The notes beneath the pieces were generated by a model that saw nothing but the letters and a program-made list of their open reading frames with translations, was not told the origin of the DNA and searched no databases. From Thraustochytrium sp. TN22 (lineage: Eukaryota; Sar; Bigyra; Thraustochytrida; Thraustochytriidae): 64,000 nt of DNA. Each line of letters opens with the position of its first letter. Within the stretch, counting starts at the first letter, position 1. Of the stretch, positions 48,137 to 58,029 are shown piece after piece. The position numbers and the translations under genes were made by a program. The stretch lies in assembly GCA_013306675.1 (NCBI GenBank), contig JABLUY010000015.1, positions 186,001 to 250,000 on the forward strand, in the 5' to 3' direction.

Positions 48137-48883
48137 TCAATCAGAGTTGCTGGCGCGCTTCTTGGCAACCTCAACGAGGCTATCGAGAACCTCCTGGGTC
48201 TCCGCGTAGCCGTCAAGGTCGCGCAAAGAGGCCAGCCAGCGGTAGATGTTGGGGTAGGTGGTCTCGTACGTGGTCGGGCAAAAGGGCGCGTCGAGCAGCA
48301 CCTTGAGCTGCTCCACCTCGGTGAAGAGCGCAATATCGGCCAAAGTCGGACCGTGATCCCCGGCGATAAACTGCGTGCGGCCCAGCTGATCGTTCATGAT
48401 CTCGAGCGACTGCGACAAGATGCGCTCTTCGCGAGCCTCAGGGATCTCCTCCAGGTCGAAGCGCATGCTATGATTGGGCAGGGCGGCCGCGTTGATCTTG
48501 GCCATGAAGCGTCGTCGGATGAGCCCTGCAGCGCCGGCACGGATGTTGGTGTGCTTCCAGTCGAGCCAGCTGTCCACGGAAGCGCGTTCCTCGAGGCTGG
48601 CCGGGTACAAGCTTTCAAGCGTCGCGGCGCTGGCCCACTTGCACGCCACATAGCGCATGATGGCATGGCTCTCATGCACGGCAAAATCACCATGCACGAG
48701 GACCGGGTACTTGGCGTTCGGGTTGAGCCGCAAGAACTCGGCCGTCTGGTTCTCCCCGGCGCCCACATTCACCTTTTTGAAGTCCGTGTCCACGCCGGCC
48801 AGCCTGCAGATCCACAGCACCGCCCGCGTTGGCTGCGACGCCGGCCCGCCCAGCACTTGCACCGTGGGCCTCTGCGCCGCCAT
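48137..48883 (-). CDS. Glutathione S-transferase, theta-like (copy 2)
   Basis: 248 residues from the ATG at 48883. Catalytic Ser16 lies in GGPASQPTRAVLW. The glutathione-site strand is AKYPVLVHGD with HESHAIMRYV. In the C-domain are WLDWKHTNIRAGAAGLIRR and GPTLADIALFTEVEQL. It is paralogous to the neighbouring gene on the same strand, with strongest identity in the active-site half and the ADxALFTE motif, which indicates an old tandem duplication. The frame is open upstream to 49315, but that part is Arg/Ala-rich without an ATG and is regarded as non-coding. The upstream region has two copies of the palindromic motif (48969, 49092). Confidence 0.92.
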   Translation of the reverse strand: MAAQRPTVQVLGGPASQPTRAVLWICRLAGVDTDFKKVNVGAGENQTAEFLRLNPNAKYPVLVHGDFAVHESHAIMRYVACKWASAATLESLYPASLEERASVDSWLDWKHTNIRAGAAGLIRRRFMAKINAAALPNHSMRFDLEEIPEAREERILSQSLEIMNDQLGRTQFIAGDHGPTLADIALFTEVEQLKVLLDAPFCPTTYETTYPNIYRWLASLRDLDGYAETQEVLDSLVEVAKKRASNSD

Positions 48884-48968
48884 GCTGCGCAAGGCCGCCG
48901 CAGGCTGTTTGTTCGCCTGTCGCCGGGCGTGCCTGCCGACGCAAGCCGCCTCCTGCGCGGCAGCAGAA

Positions 48969-48978
48969 TCACTGTCAG
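48969..48978 (-). promoter_or_regulatory. TCACTGTCAG motif (CTGACAGTGA on minus strand), 86 bases upstream of GST copy 2
   Basis: Exact reverse complement of the recurring decamer. It faces the second copy at 49092, so the promoter carries an inverted pair 123 bases apart. Role inferred. Confidence 0.28.
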
Positions 48979-49091
48979 CGCAGAGAGATTGGGGTCTGCC
49001 GCGCTGCTCTGCGCCCGGCCGCGGCCGTGCGGCGTGCGCCGCCGCCGGCGACGGCGTGCGCCGACCGCCGGGCCGTAAGTTACCTTTATTA

Positions 49092-49101
49092 CTGACAGTG
49101 A
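49092..49101 (+). promoter_or_regulatory. CTGACAGTGA motif, 209 bases upstream of GST copy 2
   Basis: Exact copy of the recurring decamer, flanked as TTACTGACAGTGAGG. Role inferred. Confidence 0.28.
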
Positions 49102-49324
49102 GGTGAGGAGGGAGTCTGGGTACAACCCCCTTTATGTGAAGCGTCTTCCCTGCACTGTCTGACAGGCATCTCGGCTTCCGAGTCCCGGATCTTTGCGCAA
49201 AGCCGCCGCTCGCCGGCCGTCCCGGCAGCCGCGCAGGTGCACTGCAGTGCCCGGCCCATCCCGGGCGACGAACAGTAGTACTAAGCAGCTGGCAGCACAC
49301 AACAAAGAAGAACAAAATTTATCG

Positions 49325-50860
49325 TCACAGGTCCAGAGCATTGTAATGCACGCCGCCACAGTAGAGCACATTAATCGTGCGTGCCCGGGCCGCCGCAGCG
49401 CCGGGCAGGTCGAAGCACGAGATGCGCTTGTAGCCAGAAGATGCCGTGGTGTACTTGGTTCGCCCAAAGCGGGTCCGCTCGCGTTCGTAAATGTGCACGT
49501 TCACGCCCATGAGGCGAGAGCAGGCTGCACACTCAATGCCACCGCCCCAACCCGTCACAGCCATGCGCCTTGCATACTGCGCCACAGACAGCTTGCTGTC
49601 CCAGCGGATCCAGTCCTCCAGCGGCGTTTCTGCGATCTCCAGGCGCGGGTTGCGCCCAATGAACTCCGCGATCTGCCTGCGCAGCTGCGTGGCGCTCACC
49701 GCGCGGCCCAGTCCATACGAGAGCGAGTGGAAGAGACAGTTCCCATCTCCGGGCATGGTCACGACGCGCGCCTTCTGCAGGTAGACCACCTTGCCGCCGC
49801 CATCGCCTCCCAAGTGTCCAGCTTTGCGCCGCTGCGCGTCCGGATGCTTGTCGCGTTGCTTGCCAAAATGAGGGCAGGCCTCCGTTACGTGCTCACAGCT
49901 ATCGCAGCGGTCGCAGCGACCGCCTGGCAAGCCCTGGCCCGACGCCGCCGTTTGGGCGATGGCGCGGCGCCCCCGTTTCTCCTCATGGCCTGACCTGCCG
50001 CCTTTAGCATCCGAGAGCTGCGCGACCCTTGCGCTCAAGTCCTCCGAGTCTGCATACTTGTGCTCGTAGTCCCACGACGACGATGGCGGAGCCACCACAC
50101 GCATGCGCCTGCCAGTGCTGCCCTTGGCGTCCTCTGCACCAGCCCACTCATTTGACCTGTGGCGATAGGGACGTCCGCTTGCTTGTGACGGAGGAGTACC
50201 ATCACAGTATTGCTGGGCGGAGCTACGGGGTGAGCGGGATTCCACCGAGGAAGACCGCTGCGCGCGCCGCGCGCGAATCAGATCCAACCGCGGCACAGAA
50301 TCATTGTCCCCTTGACTCGACGTGCGGGCCAGCCCGCTTGCAGCGTACTCCTCGAGCGGACCAAATGACGCGGAGCACTTGGCCGACCCAGGCGAGCCGC
50401 GCCGCGCCACTTGAACGGACTGCCGCTCACACTGCTGATGGCGCTCTTGGAGGCCGTACGTCTGCGCCTGCGCCTGCGCCGCTTGCTCACGCCGGCGGGG
50501 CTGTGGCGAGAGGTGTCCACTCGGCCCTTGCCCGAGCACGTTACGCTGGTGGGCATACGCTTCTTGCGAAAGGTGTCGTCCTCGCTGGCGCTCCCCGTAG
50601 TAGGCATGCTCGTACGAGTCGTCTCGATGCTGTGGCGGTGCAGATCTGCGGCGCAAGCGTGAGTCGTCGTGGCCGCCGCCGTCCGCTCCATCGTACATGC
50701 CACGGCCCAAGCCAATCGGGTCCTTGGCCTCGCTCCGCGAGCTGGTGTACCGGGAGAACCGCGACGTGGACAGGGATTGGCGTGCGGACTCGCGCGAGCT
50801 TTCCAGGTCGCTCAAAAATTCTTGTTGCACGTGGCCCCTTGCCGCACCGCGCAGCTCCAT
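49325..50860 (-). CDS. OTU-family cysteine protease (deubiquitinase) with CCHC zinc knuckle
   Basis: 511 residues. The C-terminal OTU domain (about 357-511) has the catalytic block MPGDGNCLFHSLSYGLG with Asp372 and Cys375, and the histidine in GGVHYNAL (His505) three residues before the usual small-hydrophobic end. Such enzymes cleave ubiquitin chains. Just before it, residues 316-329 form a perfect C-x2-C-x4-H-x4-C zinc knuckle (CDRCDSCEHVTEAC), a motif common in nucleic-acid-binding proteins. Residues 1-300 are Arg/Ser/Gln-rich and predicted disordered, with many possible phosphorylation sites. The combination suggests deubiquitination at RNA- or DNA-bound complexes, but this is inference. 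Single exon. Divergent to the BART gene. Confidence 0.88.
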   Translation of the reverse strand: MELRGAARGHVQQEFLSDLESSRESARQSLSTSRFSRYTSSRSEAKDPIGLGRGMYDGADGGGHDDSRLRRRSAPPQHRDDSYEHAYYGERQRGRHLSQEAYAHQRNVLGQGPSGHLSPQPRRREQAAQAQAQTYGLQERHQQCERQSVQVARRGSPGSAKCSASFGPLEEYAASGLARTSSQGDNDSVPRLDLIRARRAQRSSSVESRSPRSSAQQYCDGTPPSQASGRPYRHRSNEWAGAEDAKGSTGRRMRVVAPPSSSWDYEHKYADSEDLSARVAQLSDAKGGRSGHEEKRGRRAIAQTAASGQGLPGGRCDRCDSCEHVTEACPHFGKQRDKHPDAQRRKAGHLGGDGGGKVVYLQKARVVTMPGDGNCLFHSLSYGLGRAVSATQLRRQIAEFIGRNPRLEIAETPLEDWIRWDSKLSVAQYARRMAVTGWGGGIECAACSRLMGVNVHIYERERTRFGRTKYTTASSGYKRISCFDLPGAAAARARTINVLYCGGVHYNALDL

Positions 50861-51741
50861 GCCGGCACGCCAGCTTCCGCCAGCTCGCTAGTAGCTAGCC
50901 AGCGGAATCGTCACGCAGACGCACTTTGACGCACGCGCGCGCCTGTGCGCTGCGTCACGCCAGTCTATCTATCTATCTGTCTGGCGGTGTGGATGTACTC
51001 GCAATCGGCGCCGTCAACGTGACGCGGCGTGTGCGGCTCCCGGACCTGCCAATGACGGTGTCGATTCGACCGCTGGCAGTATCCGTTGGGTAACATCGTG
51101 CACGCTGACGTTCTCCGAACTTTTCGAACTTTCGGATCATGCTGTGTCTAGCTAGCTACTAGCTAGAGCTACTAACTTAGGTACTAAGACTTAACTTACG
51201 TGTGTCTGTCAGATGGTGACAGTGAGGTTGGCTGCGGTCTGTGCTGCCAGTGGGCCAGGCTGAGGCTGACAGTGCCACAGTGGCCATCTTGGTGGGCGGG
51301 GCTTTGCGCACTGGCACCGCCGCGCCGCGCCGCCGCGGGTGGCGCACACCCCCTCCTTCCTCCCTCCCGAGTCCCGCCCCATGATCGTGACCGTGACGCC
51401 GTGACTGGCCCGCCCGGGGCCCGTGCACTGCAGTGGCCAGGGTGGTCTGCGGATGGACCCCGCGCCGCGAGAAGGAATCCACTCGGTCAAGTCGCGCGTC
51501 AAGTTGCACCCGCACCCGAAGGCGAGCCCATGTGGACCCTGGTACGTCTGGCTGAAGTGCAGGCTTGCATCCAGGCCTGGGCAGAGCCAAACTAGCCAGC
51601 TGGATAGCTCAAGCTTGCTTGCTCGTGCCCGGGCGCGCAGCAAGCCAACTCAGCGAGCAACCCAGCAAGCGCAGACGTCGCAGGCATCTGCGCCAGCGAC
51701 CTCACGCCGGAGCGCATCTTGCCGCCAGGTCTTTCAGCGTC
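50861..51741. other. Divergent intergenic region between OTU and BART genes
   Basis: 881 bases with (TCTA)n at about 50965-50985, an (AGCT)-type run at about 51146-51170, and near-copies of the palindromic motif at 51216-51225 and 51266-51275. No gene seen. Confidence 0.55.
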
Positions 51742-52365
51742 ATGGAGTCAAAGTTTGCGGAGCCCTCCGAGGTGCGGCGCGGGAGCTCGTCCAAGCCCGG
51801 CTGTGAGAGCAAGTTCGCAGACGAGGGCGAACCGCTCGAGTTGAGCGAGTCGAAGCGCGGCGACAGGGATGATGACGGCGTCGAGTCTAAGTTCGCGGAT
51901 GGCATGGACGCCACGCCAGCAGACGAGGAGACGCAGCTGACCAAGGCGACCAGCATCTTCGGCGATGACCTCATTGTGGCCAAGCTAGTGGAGTTCTGGG
52001 GTCAAGCGCTTTCCGAAGACATCAACACCTTTTTTTCGGACTACTGCGCGGAGTTTGATGACGACAGCGAGAATAAGCTCGTGTACACCAAGATTCACAA
52101 GCGGTACGAGACGATCATGGAGGGCCACCTGCAGACCTTTCGTAAGGAACAGGGCATCACCGAAAGCGAGTTTTACAGTCGCGTTCGCAAGGCCACCGAC
52201 AAGAGCGAGCTCGCACAATTGGTCGTCGAGCTCGTGCTCAGTTGCGCCGACTTTGAGTGCTTCGTGGACATCATGCGTTCCAAGCGCCGTCAGCTGGAGG
52301 ACTCCGAATCGCGCTTTGAGGTACTTCATGAGGACGACCGCGCCTCCTGCGAAGCCAAGACGTGA
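51742..52365 (+). CDS. BART-domain protein (ARL2/ARL3 effector type, CFAP36/ARL2BP-like)
   Basis: 207 residues from the ATG at 51742. The BART domain (about 76-185) reads LVEFWGQALSEDINTFFSDY, then EFDDDSENKLVYTKIHKRYE and ELVLSCADFECFVDIM. These are the conserved features of ARL2BP and CFAP36, which bind the small GTPases ARL2/ARL3 and are found in cilia or mitochondria. The ENKLxYTxIHxxY signature is closer to CFAP36, but that protein is longer, so I do not choose between them. The acidic N-terminus contains three copies of an ESKFA(D/E) peptide at residues 2, 22 and 48, not a family feature known to me. The neighbour 4.4 kb downstream is an RP2-like protein of the same ARL pathway. Confidence 0.88.
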   Translation: MESKFAEPSEVRRGSSSKPGCESKFADEGEPLELSESKRGDRDDDGVESKFADGMDATPADEETQLTKATSIFGDDLIVAKLVEFWGQALSEDINTFFSDYCAEFDDDSENKLVYTKIHKRYETIMEGHLQTFRKEQGITESEFYSRVRKATDKSELAQLVVELVLSCADFECFVDIMRSKRRQLEDSESRFEVLHEDDRASCEAKT

Positions 52366-52872
52366 TTGTTGCACATGAGCGATACTTTTCGAGAATGTGG
52401 CTTTTGAACATCTTGCCCAGTACTGCCCTGCAGGTGCTGGCCTTGAGATTGGCCACAGCCTGTCAGAGTCACGGACCAGTGCCAGTAACTTAGTGCCAGG
52501 CTCACTGCCAGACTCAGGACGGCCCTCACCCTGGCCCGTCACGGTCCGGCAGATGACTCCGGCGCTTGTTACGAGTACTACGAGACGACCACTGCCTGCA
52601 CTGTGGCGCCGCTGGCAGCGAGGACGCGGACGGTCAGGTTCGTCGCGCCACGCCAAAACCAAAGCCAAGCGGCCGAGATCCAAGCCGGCAGGGCAGGCAA
52701 AGCTCGCAAGCAGCCTGACATCCGGGCGCGAGTGCGGCGGCCGGCGGGCGCGCGCGCGCGCGGGCGGGCCGGGCGGGCGGGCGAGGGGGCGGGTGGACTG
52801 CGGCAGCGGGCCAACGACAGCGGCAGCAGGGTCGGCTGCTGGGGCGGGGGCAGCGAGCGCCGGGCGAAGGAA
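52366..52872. other. Intergenic between BART and PP2C genes
   Basis: 507 GC-rich bases. The PP2C frame is open upstream to 52603, but that part is Arg/Gly-rich without conserved features. No separate gene seen. Confidence 0.55.
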
Positions 52873-54130
<1,258 letters not shown>

Positions 54131-54373
54131 NNNNNNNNNNNNNNNNNNNNNNNNNNNNNNNNNNNNNNNNNNNNNNNNNNNNNNNNNNNNNNNNNNNNNN
54201 NNNNNNNNNNNNNNNNNNNNNNNNNNNNNNNNNNNNNNNNNNNNNNNNNNNNNNNNNNNNNNNNNNNNNNNNNNNNNNNNNNNNNNNNNNNNNNNNNNNN
54301 NNNNNNNNNNNNNNNNNNNNNNNNNNNNNNNNNNNNNNNNNNNNNNNNNNNNNNNNNNNNNNNNNNNNNNNNN
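54131..54373. other. Assembly gap (243 N)
   Basis: Undetermined bases between a pentamer array and a dinucleotide array; sequencing or assembly evidently failed in the repeat. The stated length may be an estimate. Confidence 0.98.

Positions 54374-54374
<1 letters not shown>

Positions 54375-54425
<51 letters not shown>
54375..54425. repeat. (TC)n dinucleotide array
   Basis: About 25 TC units on the right flank of the gap. Confidence 0.95.
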
Positions 54426-54428
<3 letters not shown>

Positions 54429-54550
54429 ATCTCTGCTCCATCCAATCCCTCTTTGTGTGTATTATCGAAGTCACTAAGCAATTGCCTTTATTTCCGCCCG
54501 CCGGGGCTGCTGCCCGGACGCCACTGCACATCACGAAAAGAAGGGCTGAC

Positions 54551-55969
54551 TCATGGCTCGCGCTGCAGGCCACGTGTCGCCTCCATGCACACGAGCAGTT
54601 GAGCGACGAGAACCGCGATGCCAGAGACGGCGCCGAGCGAAAACTGCACGGCCTCCGTGGAGCGCGAAGTGGAGGTGAGCAAGCTGTCGTGCGGATGGAT
54701 CCCGGGCTTTGCGCCAAGGTCCGCGCCGTGCTCGATGCCCGCCCGGCCACACTTGCCGCGCGCAGGCCGCGCAAAGCCAATGCGGCGTCGCGCAACGTCA
54801 AAGAAGGTGTAGTATGCACGCATGAAGGTGTCGCCCAGAACCGTGCGGTCGTTTGCGGGCTGAATGCCCAGACAGTAAACGGCCGGCTCGTAGCGAATAA
54901 AGTACATGGAGGGTGGCAAGTCCAGACGAAGACCGGCAAAATCAAAGCTCAGTGTCGGGAAGCCCTCAGGCGGCACGGTGAGACAGACGCCCTGGTCGAA
55001 GATGGTCTCCTCCGTGCATACGCCGGGCAGCCGGCAAAAACGGCCCTGGAAGAAATCCACCAGGCGGTCCCACAGGTCTCTCTCCAAGAGCAAAAGCGTC
55101 GTGCCGCTGTCCACGATGGCCTGCCGCGGAGCCTCGCCGTTCCCGCCCTCCACCTGCTGGCCTCCGACCGAGAGCCCGGTCAGCCCGATGGAGTAGTACG
55201 TGCCGAAGAGCCCCGCGCTGAGCATCGGCACGCTTCGCAGCTGGCCTTCATACAGGCCCTCTGCCTTGCCATCACTGCCCAGCACGAGCTGCCCCCCTTC
55301 GTCGCCAAGGCACATCCCAAAGGCCCACAGATTGTCGCGGTCCGCTGCCAGCACTGCCTCATACGAGGGCGGCGAGCAAGTCGGGTTGCAGTTGAGCCGT
55401 GGAAGCCCAAGCCCCCAGATTCCATCCACGCGCGTTGGCCACGGCCCGGTCTCGCGCAGCGCGCGGTAAAAGACCACCTTACCGAAGCTCTCGTTGTTGA
55501 GCGACAGCCGGTCGATCTCAAGGATGCCCTCTGAAGACACGTGGTAGTCCGAATCGCCGCCGTACTCGAGGTAGAAGCCACAGTACGCCGGCGCCAGGCC
55601 CGCGCAGCACCGCGTCCCGTTCGACTCGCCGCGCCTGCACATCCACGTCCCAGCCGTGTTCGCGCCGCAGTGCTCGCTGCCGCATTCCACAGGCTCGCCG
55701 CTACGAAAGCCGCTGGTCGTGCTCAACACCAGCGAGCTTGACCCGGTATCCACCTGCAGCCGCAGGTCCTTCGTGTCGCCCACCCCCACATACGCCCAGT
55801 ACTCCCCCAGCGTCGCAATGCCGCCGTGCAGCTCCACCACCACGCCGCCCTTGCCGTGATCGCTCGAGCTCACAGCGCCGCTCGCGCCACCTCGCGCCAG
55901 TACCAACGCCACCGTCGCTAGCGTCGCCCAGCGCGCCGCCCAGCGCGCTGCGCACGCGCGTCGCCCCAT
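54551..55969 (-). CDS. Membrane-anchored pepsin-family aspartyl protease
   Basis: 472 residues from the ATG at 55969, chosen because a signal peptide follows directly (about 1-32, RWATLATVALVLARGGASGA). Two catalytic motifs are present in the right order: VDTGSSSL (Asp74) and VDSGTTLL (Asp287). The flap region (FYLEYGGDSDYHVSSEG) and the C-terminal FDVARRRIGFAR strand are typical of family A1. Several cysteines (95, 101, 111, 121, 122, 130, 194, 198) suggest an extra disulphide-bonded insert after the first active site. A C-terminal helix (about 441-463, VQFSLGAVSGIAVLVAQLLV) predicts type I membrane anchoring, as in BACE- or nepenthesin-like surface proteases. No separate propeptide is obvious. 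The frame is open upstream to 56236 and includes another ATG, but that sequence is not conserved-looking. Confidence 0.9.
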   Translation of the reverse strand: MGRRACAARWAARWATLATVALVLARGGASGAVSSSDHGKGGVVVELHGGIATLGEYWAYVGVGDTKDLRLQVDTGSSSLVLSTTSGFRSGEPVECGSEHCGANTAGTWMCRRGESNGTRCCAGLAPAYCGFYLEYGGDSDYHVSSEGILEIDRLSLNNESFGKVVFYRALRETGPWPTRVDGIWGLGLPRLNCNPTCSPPSYEAVLAADRDNLWAFGMCLGDEGGQLVLGSDGKAEGLYEGQLRSVPMLSAGLFGTYYSIGLTGLSVGGQQVEGGNGEAPRQAIVDSGTTLLLLERDLWDRLVDFFQGRFCRLPGVCTEETIFDQGVCLTVPPEGFPTLSFDFAGLRLDLPPSMYFIRYEPAVYCLGIQPANDRTVLGDTFMRAYYTFFDVARRRIGFARPARGKCGRAGIEHGADLGAKPGIHPHDSLLTSTSRSTEAVQFSLGAVSGIAVLVAQLLVCMEATRGLQREP

Positions 55970-56722
55970 CGCCGCCCGCGCGCAGAGGCGCGCGCAGGCG
56001 CGGGATCGCCGTTGGCCTTTTACTGTGCTTTTGCTGATCAGATGGCTCGGACTCAGTTGATCTTTCTTGCAGTGGCCACTGGCCAGTGAACAGTCGAGCC
56101 CGAGGCACTCCGAGGAGCCTTCAAGTTGCCAGTGGCAGAGGGCCAGATTGACAAGAGAGCTGAAGAGATCGAGACCGACCGGGCTGACCGGCGATCGGGG
56201 CTTGGAGCGCGGCTCCATTCGCCGGGTCCTTGTCACCTCGAAAGAAGAGTGACTCGAACTTGGCCGGTGTCACCTGGCTGCTCGCCCAGCCAGGCCAGCC
56301 CGCTGCATACGATCTCGGAGTGAGGCGGATGAGGCGGGCCGTGGCTTCAACTCGAAGTGGTGGATCGACCCTTGGCAGGCCTTAACTTACCAAGACGGGC
56401 CTGACAGCGCTTGCGCACGCCCGCCTGCCACTCACTGACTGACAGAGACTGCCCTGCTTGCTCCTGGCGTCCCGAGTCCTAGGACCGTGACTGGCGGGTG
56501 GCGGTTCACCGGTCAAGTCGCGGTCACGGTCGCTGCTCCGACTCGGAGTCGGACGCCCAGCATGAAACGCCCGCCATGGCCGGCACGGCGGCAACACGGC
56601 CTGTCCGCTGACTCACAGCTTTGCGAAAGCATGCGGCTGGCCACTGGTTGCGCACACAGAACGGCTTCGGAGGAGTGAGTCTGCGTGAGTCGCGTGTTGC
56701 GCACAGGCTTATTCGGGGCAGG
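55970..56722. other. Divergent promoter region between aspartyl protease and RP2-like genes
   Basis: 753 bases without a recognisable gene or strong repeat. Contains CACTGACTGACAG near 56431-56443, a loose relative of the intergenic palindrome. Confidence 0.5.
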
Positions 56723-57853
56723 ATGATGAACATGCTCAAGAAGGTGTCGCCCACCCCGGCCGGGGTCGAGGCGGCCAAGGCACAGGCGCACGCCACAGGC
56801 GCCAAGGTAGAAGCCAAGGTCAAGGGCTGGAAGAAGTTCTACAAGGGCACCATCACGGCGTACGATGCCGCGAGCGGCACGTACAGCGTGGAGTTCGAAG
56901 ACGGCGATAAGAAGGATGGCGTCAAGGGCTTCAACATCCGCCCTCTTGTCACCGCGCAGACGTACACGGCCCCGGACGGGAAGGTCTTCGAAGACCGCGC
57001 CGTGTACCGCAAGTACGTGAGTGACACGTTCTACACCTTTCGCGGTCAGCAGGGCGCCACGCTTGCCAAGAAGGAGGGCGAGATTGCTGGCCAGTCCTTT
57101 ACGCTCGACGGACTCAAGGACTGCACCGTTCAGCTCATGGACCACGCCGACCAGGTCTTGGTTGACGGCCTTGAGAATTGCAAGGTCCTCATCGGCCCCA
57201 GCAGCGAGTCCGTATTCGTACGCCGCGCCAAGAACTGCGAGTTTTACATCGCATGCAAGCAGTTCCGGTGCCGCGACTGCGAGTCCTGCACGGTGTCCCT
57301 CTACTCCAAGACCGAGCCTGTCGTGGAGACGTCCACCAAGATGCGCTTCTATCCGTATGCCGCCGCGTACCCGGGCCAGACGGCGCACTTCGCCAAGGCC
57401 AACCTCGTGCCGGACCATAACCACTGGTGCAACGTCTTCGACTTCAACAAGGGCGACAGCTCCATCCCCGAGCCGCACTGGGAGTGTATCCCGGAGGCCG
57501 AAGGCTGGCCTTCCTGGGACATGGGTGAGGCGCCGGAGAATCCGGTGCCGAGCTCCGCGAGGGCTGTTGTTGAGCCCAAGGAAGGAGGCTTCGCCATTGG
57601 TACGTCGCAACAAGATGCTCAGCGCGTCTTCGAGGAGACCCATGCCGTTCAAGCGCCGCTCGCACCGCTCGCACCGCCCGTCTCTGCCGCCCCAGCTACC
57701 GAGGCTCCTCCTGCCGCCGAAGAGGAGGCCGCCTCGTCGGTCGTCGAAGCCGACAAAGAGGAGGCCGTCGAGGCATCGTCCGCGGCAACCCCTTCTGAAG
57801 TCTGTGAACGAGAGCAGGTAGAGCAGCCGCTGGCAACCACCACGGAAGAGTGA
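56723..57853 (+). CDS. RP2-like TBCC-domain protein (candidate ARL3 GTPase-activating protein) with Tudor/SH3-like N-domain
   Basis: 376 residues. The TBCC/C-CAP beta-helix (about 105-240) matches XRP2: KKEGEIAGQSFTLDGLKDC, LVDGLENCKVLIGPSSESVFVRRAKNCEF, IACKQFRCRDC and VETSTKMRFYPYAAAYP. Arg167 in SVFVR aligns with the arginine finger of human RP2 (Arg118 in SVFFR), so ARL3-GAP activity is likely. Instead of the MGC myristoylation/palmitoylation start of RP2, residues 28-75 form a Tudor- or SH3-like barrel (VKGWKKFYKGTITAYDAASGTYSVEFEDG). The C-terminal 90 residues are Ala/Glu/Pro-rich and disordered. RP2 releases lipidated cargo into cilia by stimulating ARL3; the changed N-terminus implies another means of localisation. 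Two adjacent ATGs (56723, 56726) are possible starts. Confidence 0.9.
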   Translation: MMNMLKKVSPTPAGVEAAKAQAHATGAKVEAKVKGWKKFYKGTITAYDAASGTYSVEFEDGDKKDGVKGFNIRPLVTAQTYTAPDGKVFEDRAVYRKYVSDTFYTFRGQQGATLAKKEGEIAGQSFTLDGLKDCTVQLMDHADQVLVDGLENCKVLIGPSSESVFVRRAKNCEFYIACKQFRCRDCESCTVSLYSKTEPVVETSTKMRFYPYAAAYPGQTAHFAKANLVPDHNHWCNVFDFNKGDSSIPEPHWECIPEAEGWPSWDMGEAPENPVPSSARAVVEPKEGGFAIGTSQQDAQRVFEETHAVQAPLAPLAPPVSAAPATEAPPAAEEEAASSVVEADKEEAVEASSAATPSEVCEREQVEQPLATTTEE

Positions 57854-58029
57854 GTGGTCGGCTCGGCACTCTCGGAAGCATAGGATTCCAAATGGTAAGG
57901 GAAAGTCAGTTTCTTCGCCTTGGCTGTCCTGCCGTGCCACGGTGGTACCATATCGTCAAGTCACCAGAGCTGAGTTTGAAAAAAGCTTAGTCAGAGAACC
58001 ACCAGGTGACGATTTACAAAGGTAGTCTT

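Larger units (their letters stand above)
48884..49324. other. Intergenic upstream of GST copy 2
   Basis: 441 bases between the OTU stop and the GST start, with two motif copies (48969-48978 and 49092-49101). No gene seen. Confidence 0.55.

Noticed and set aside
56621-56722. Upstream extension of the RP2-like gene
   Set aside because: The added residues have no acylation signal and no resemblance to RP2; the ATGs at 56723/56726 are simpler.
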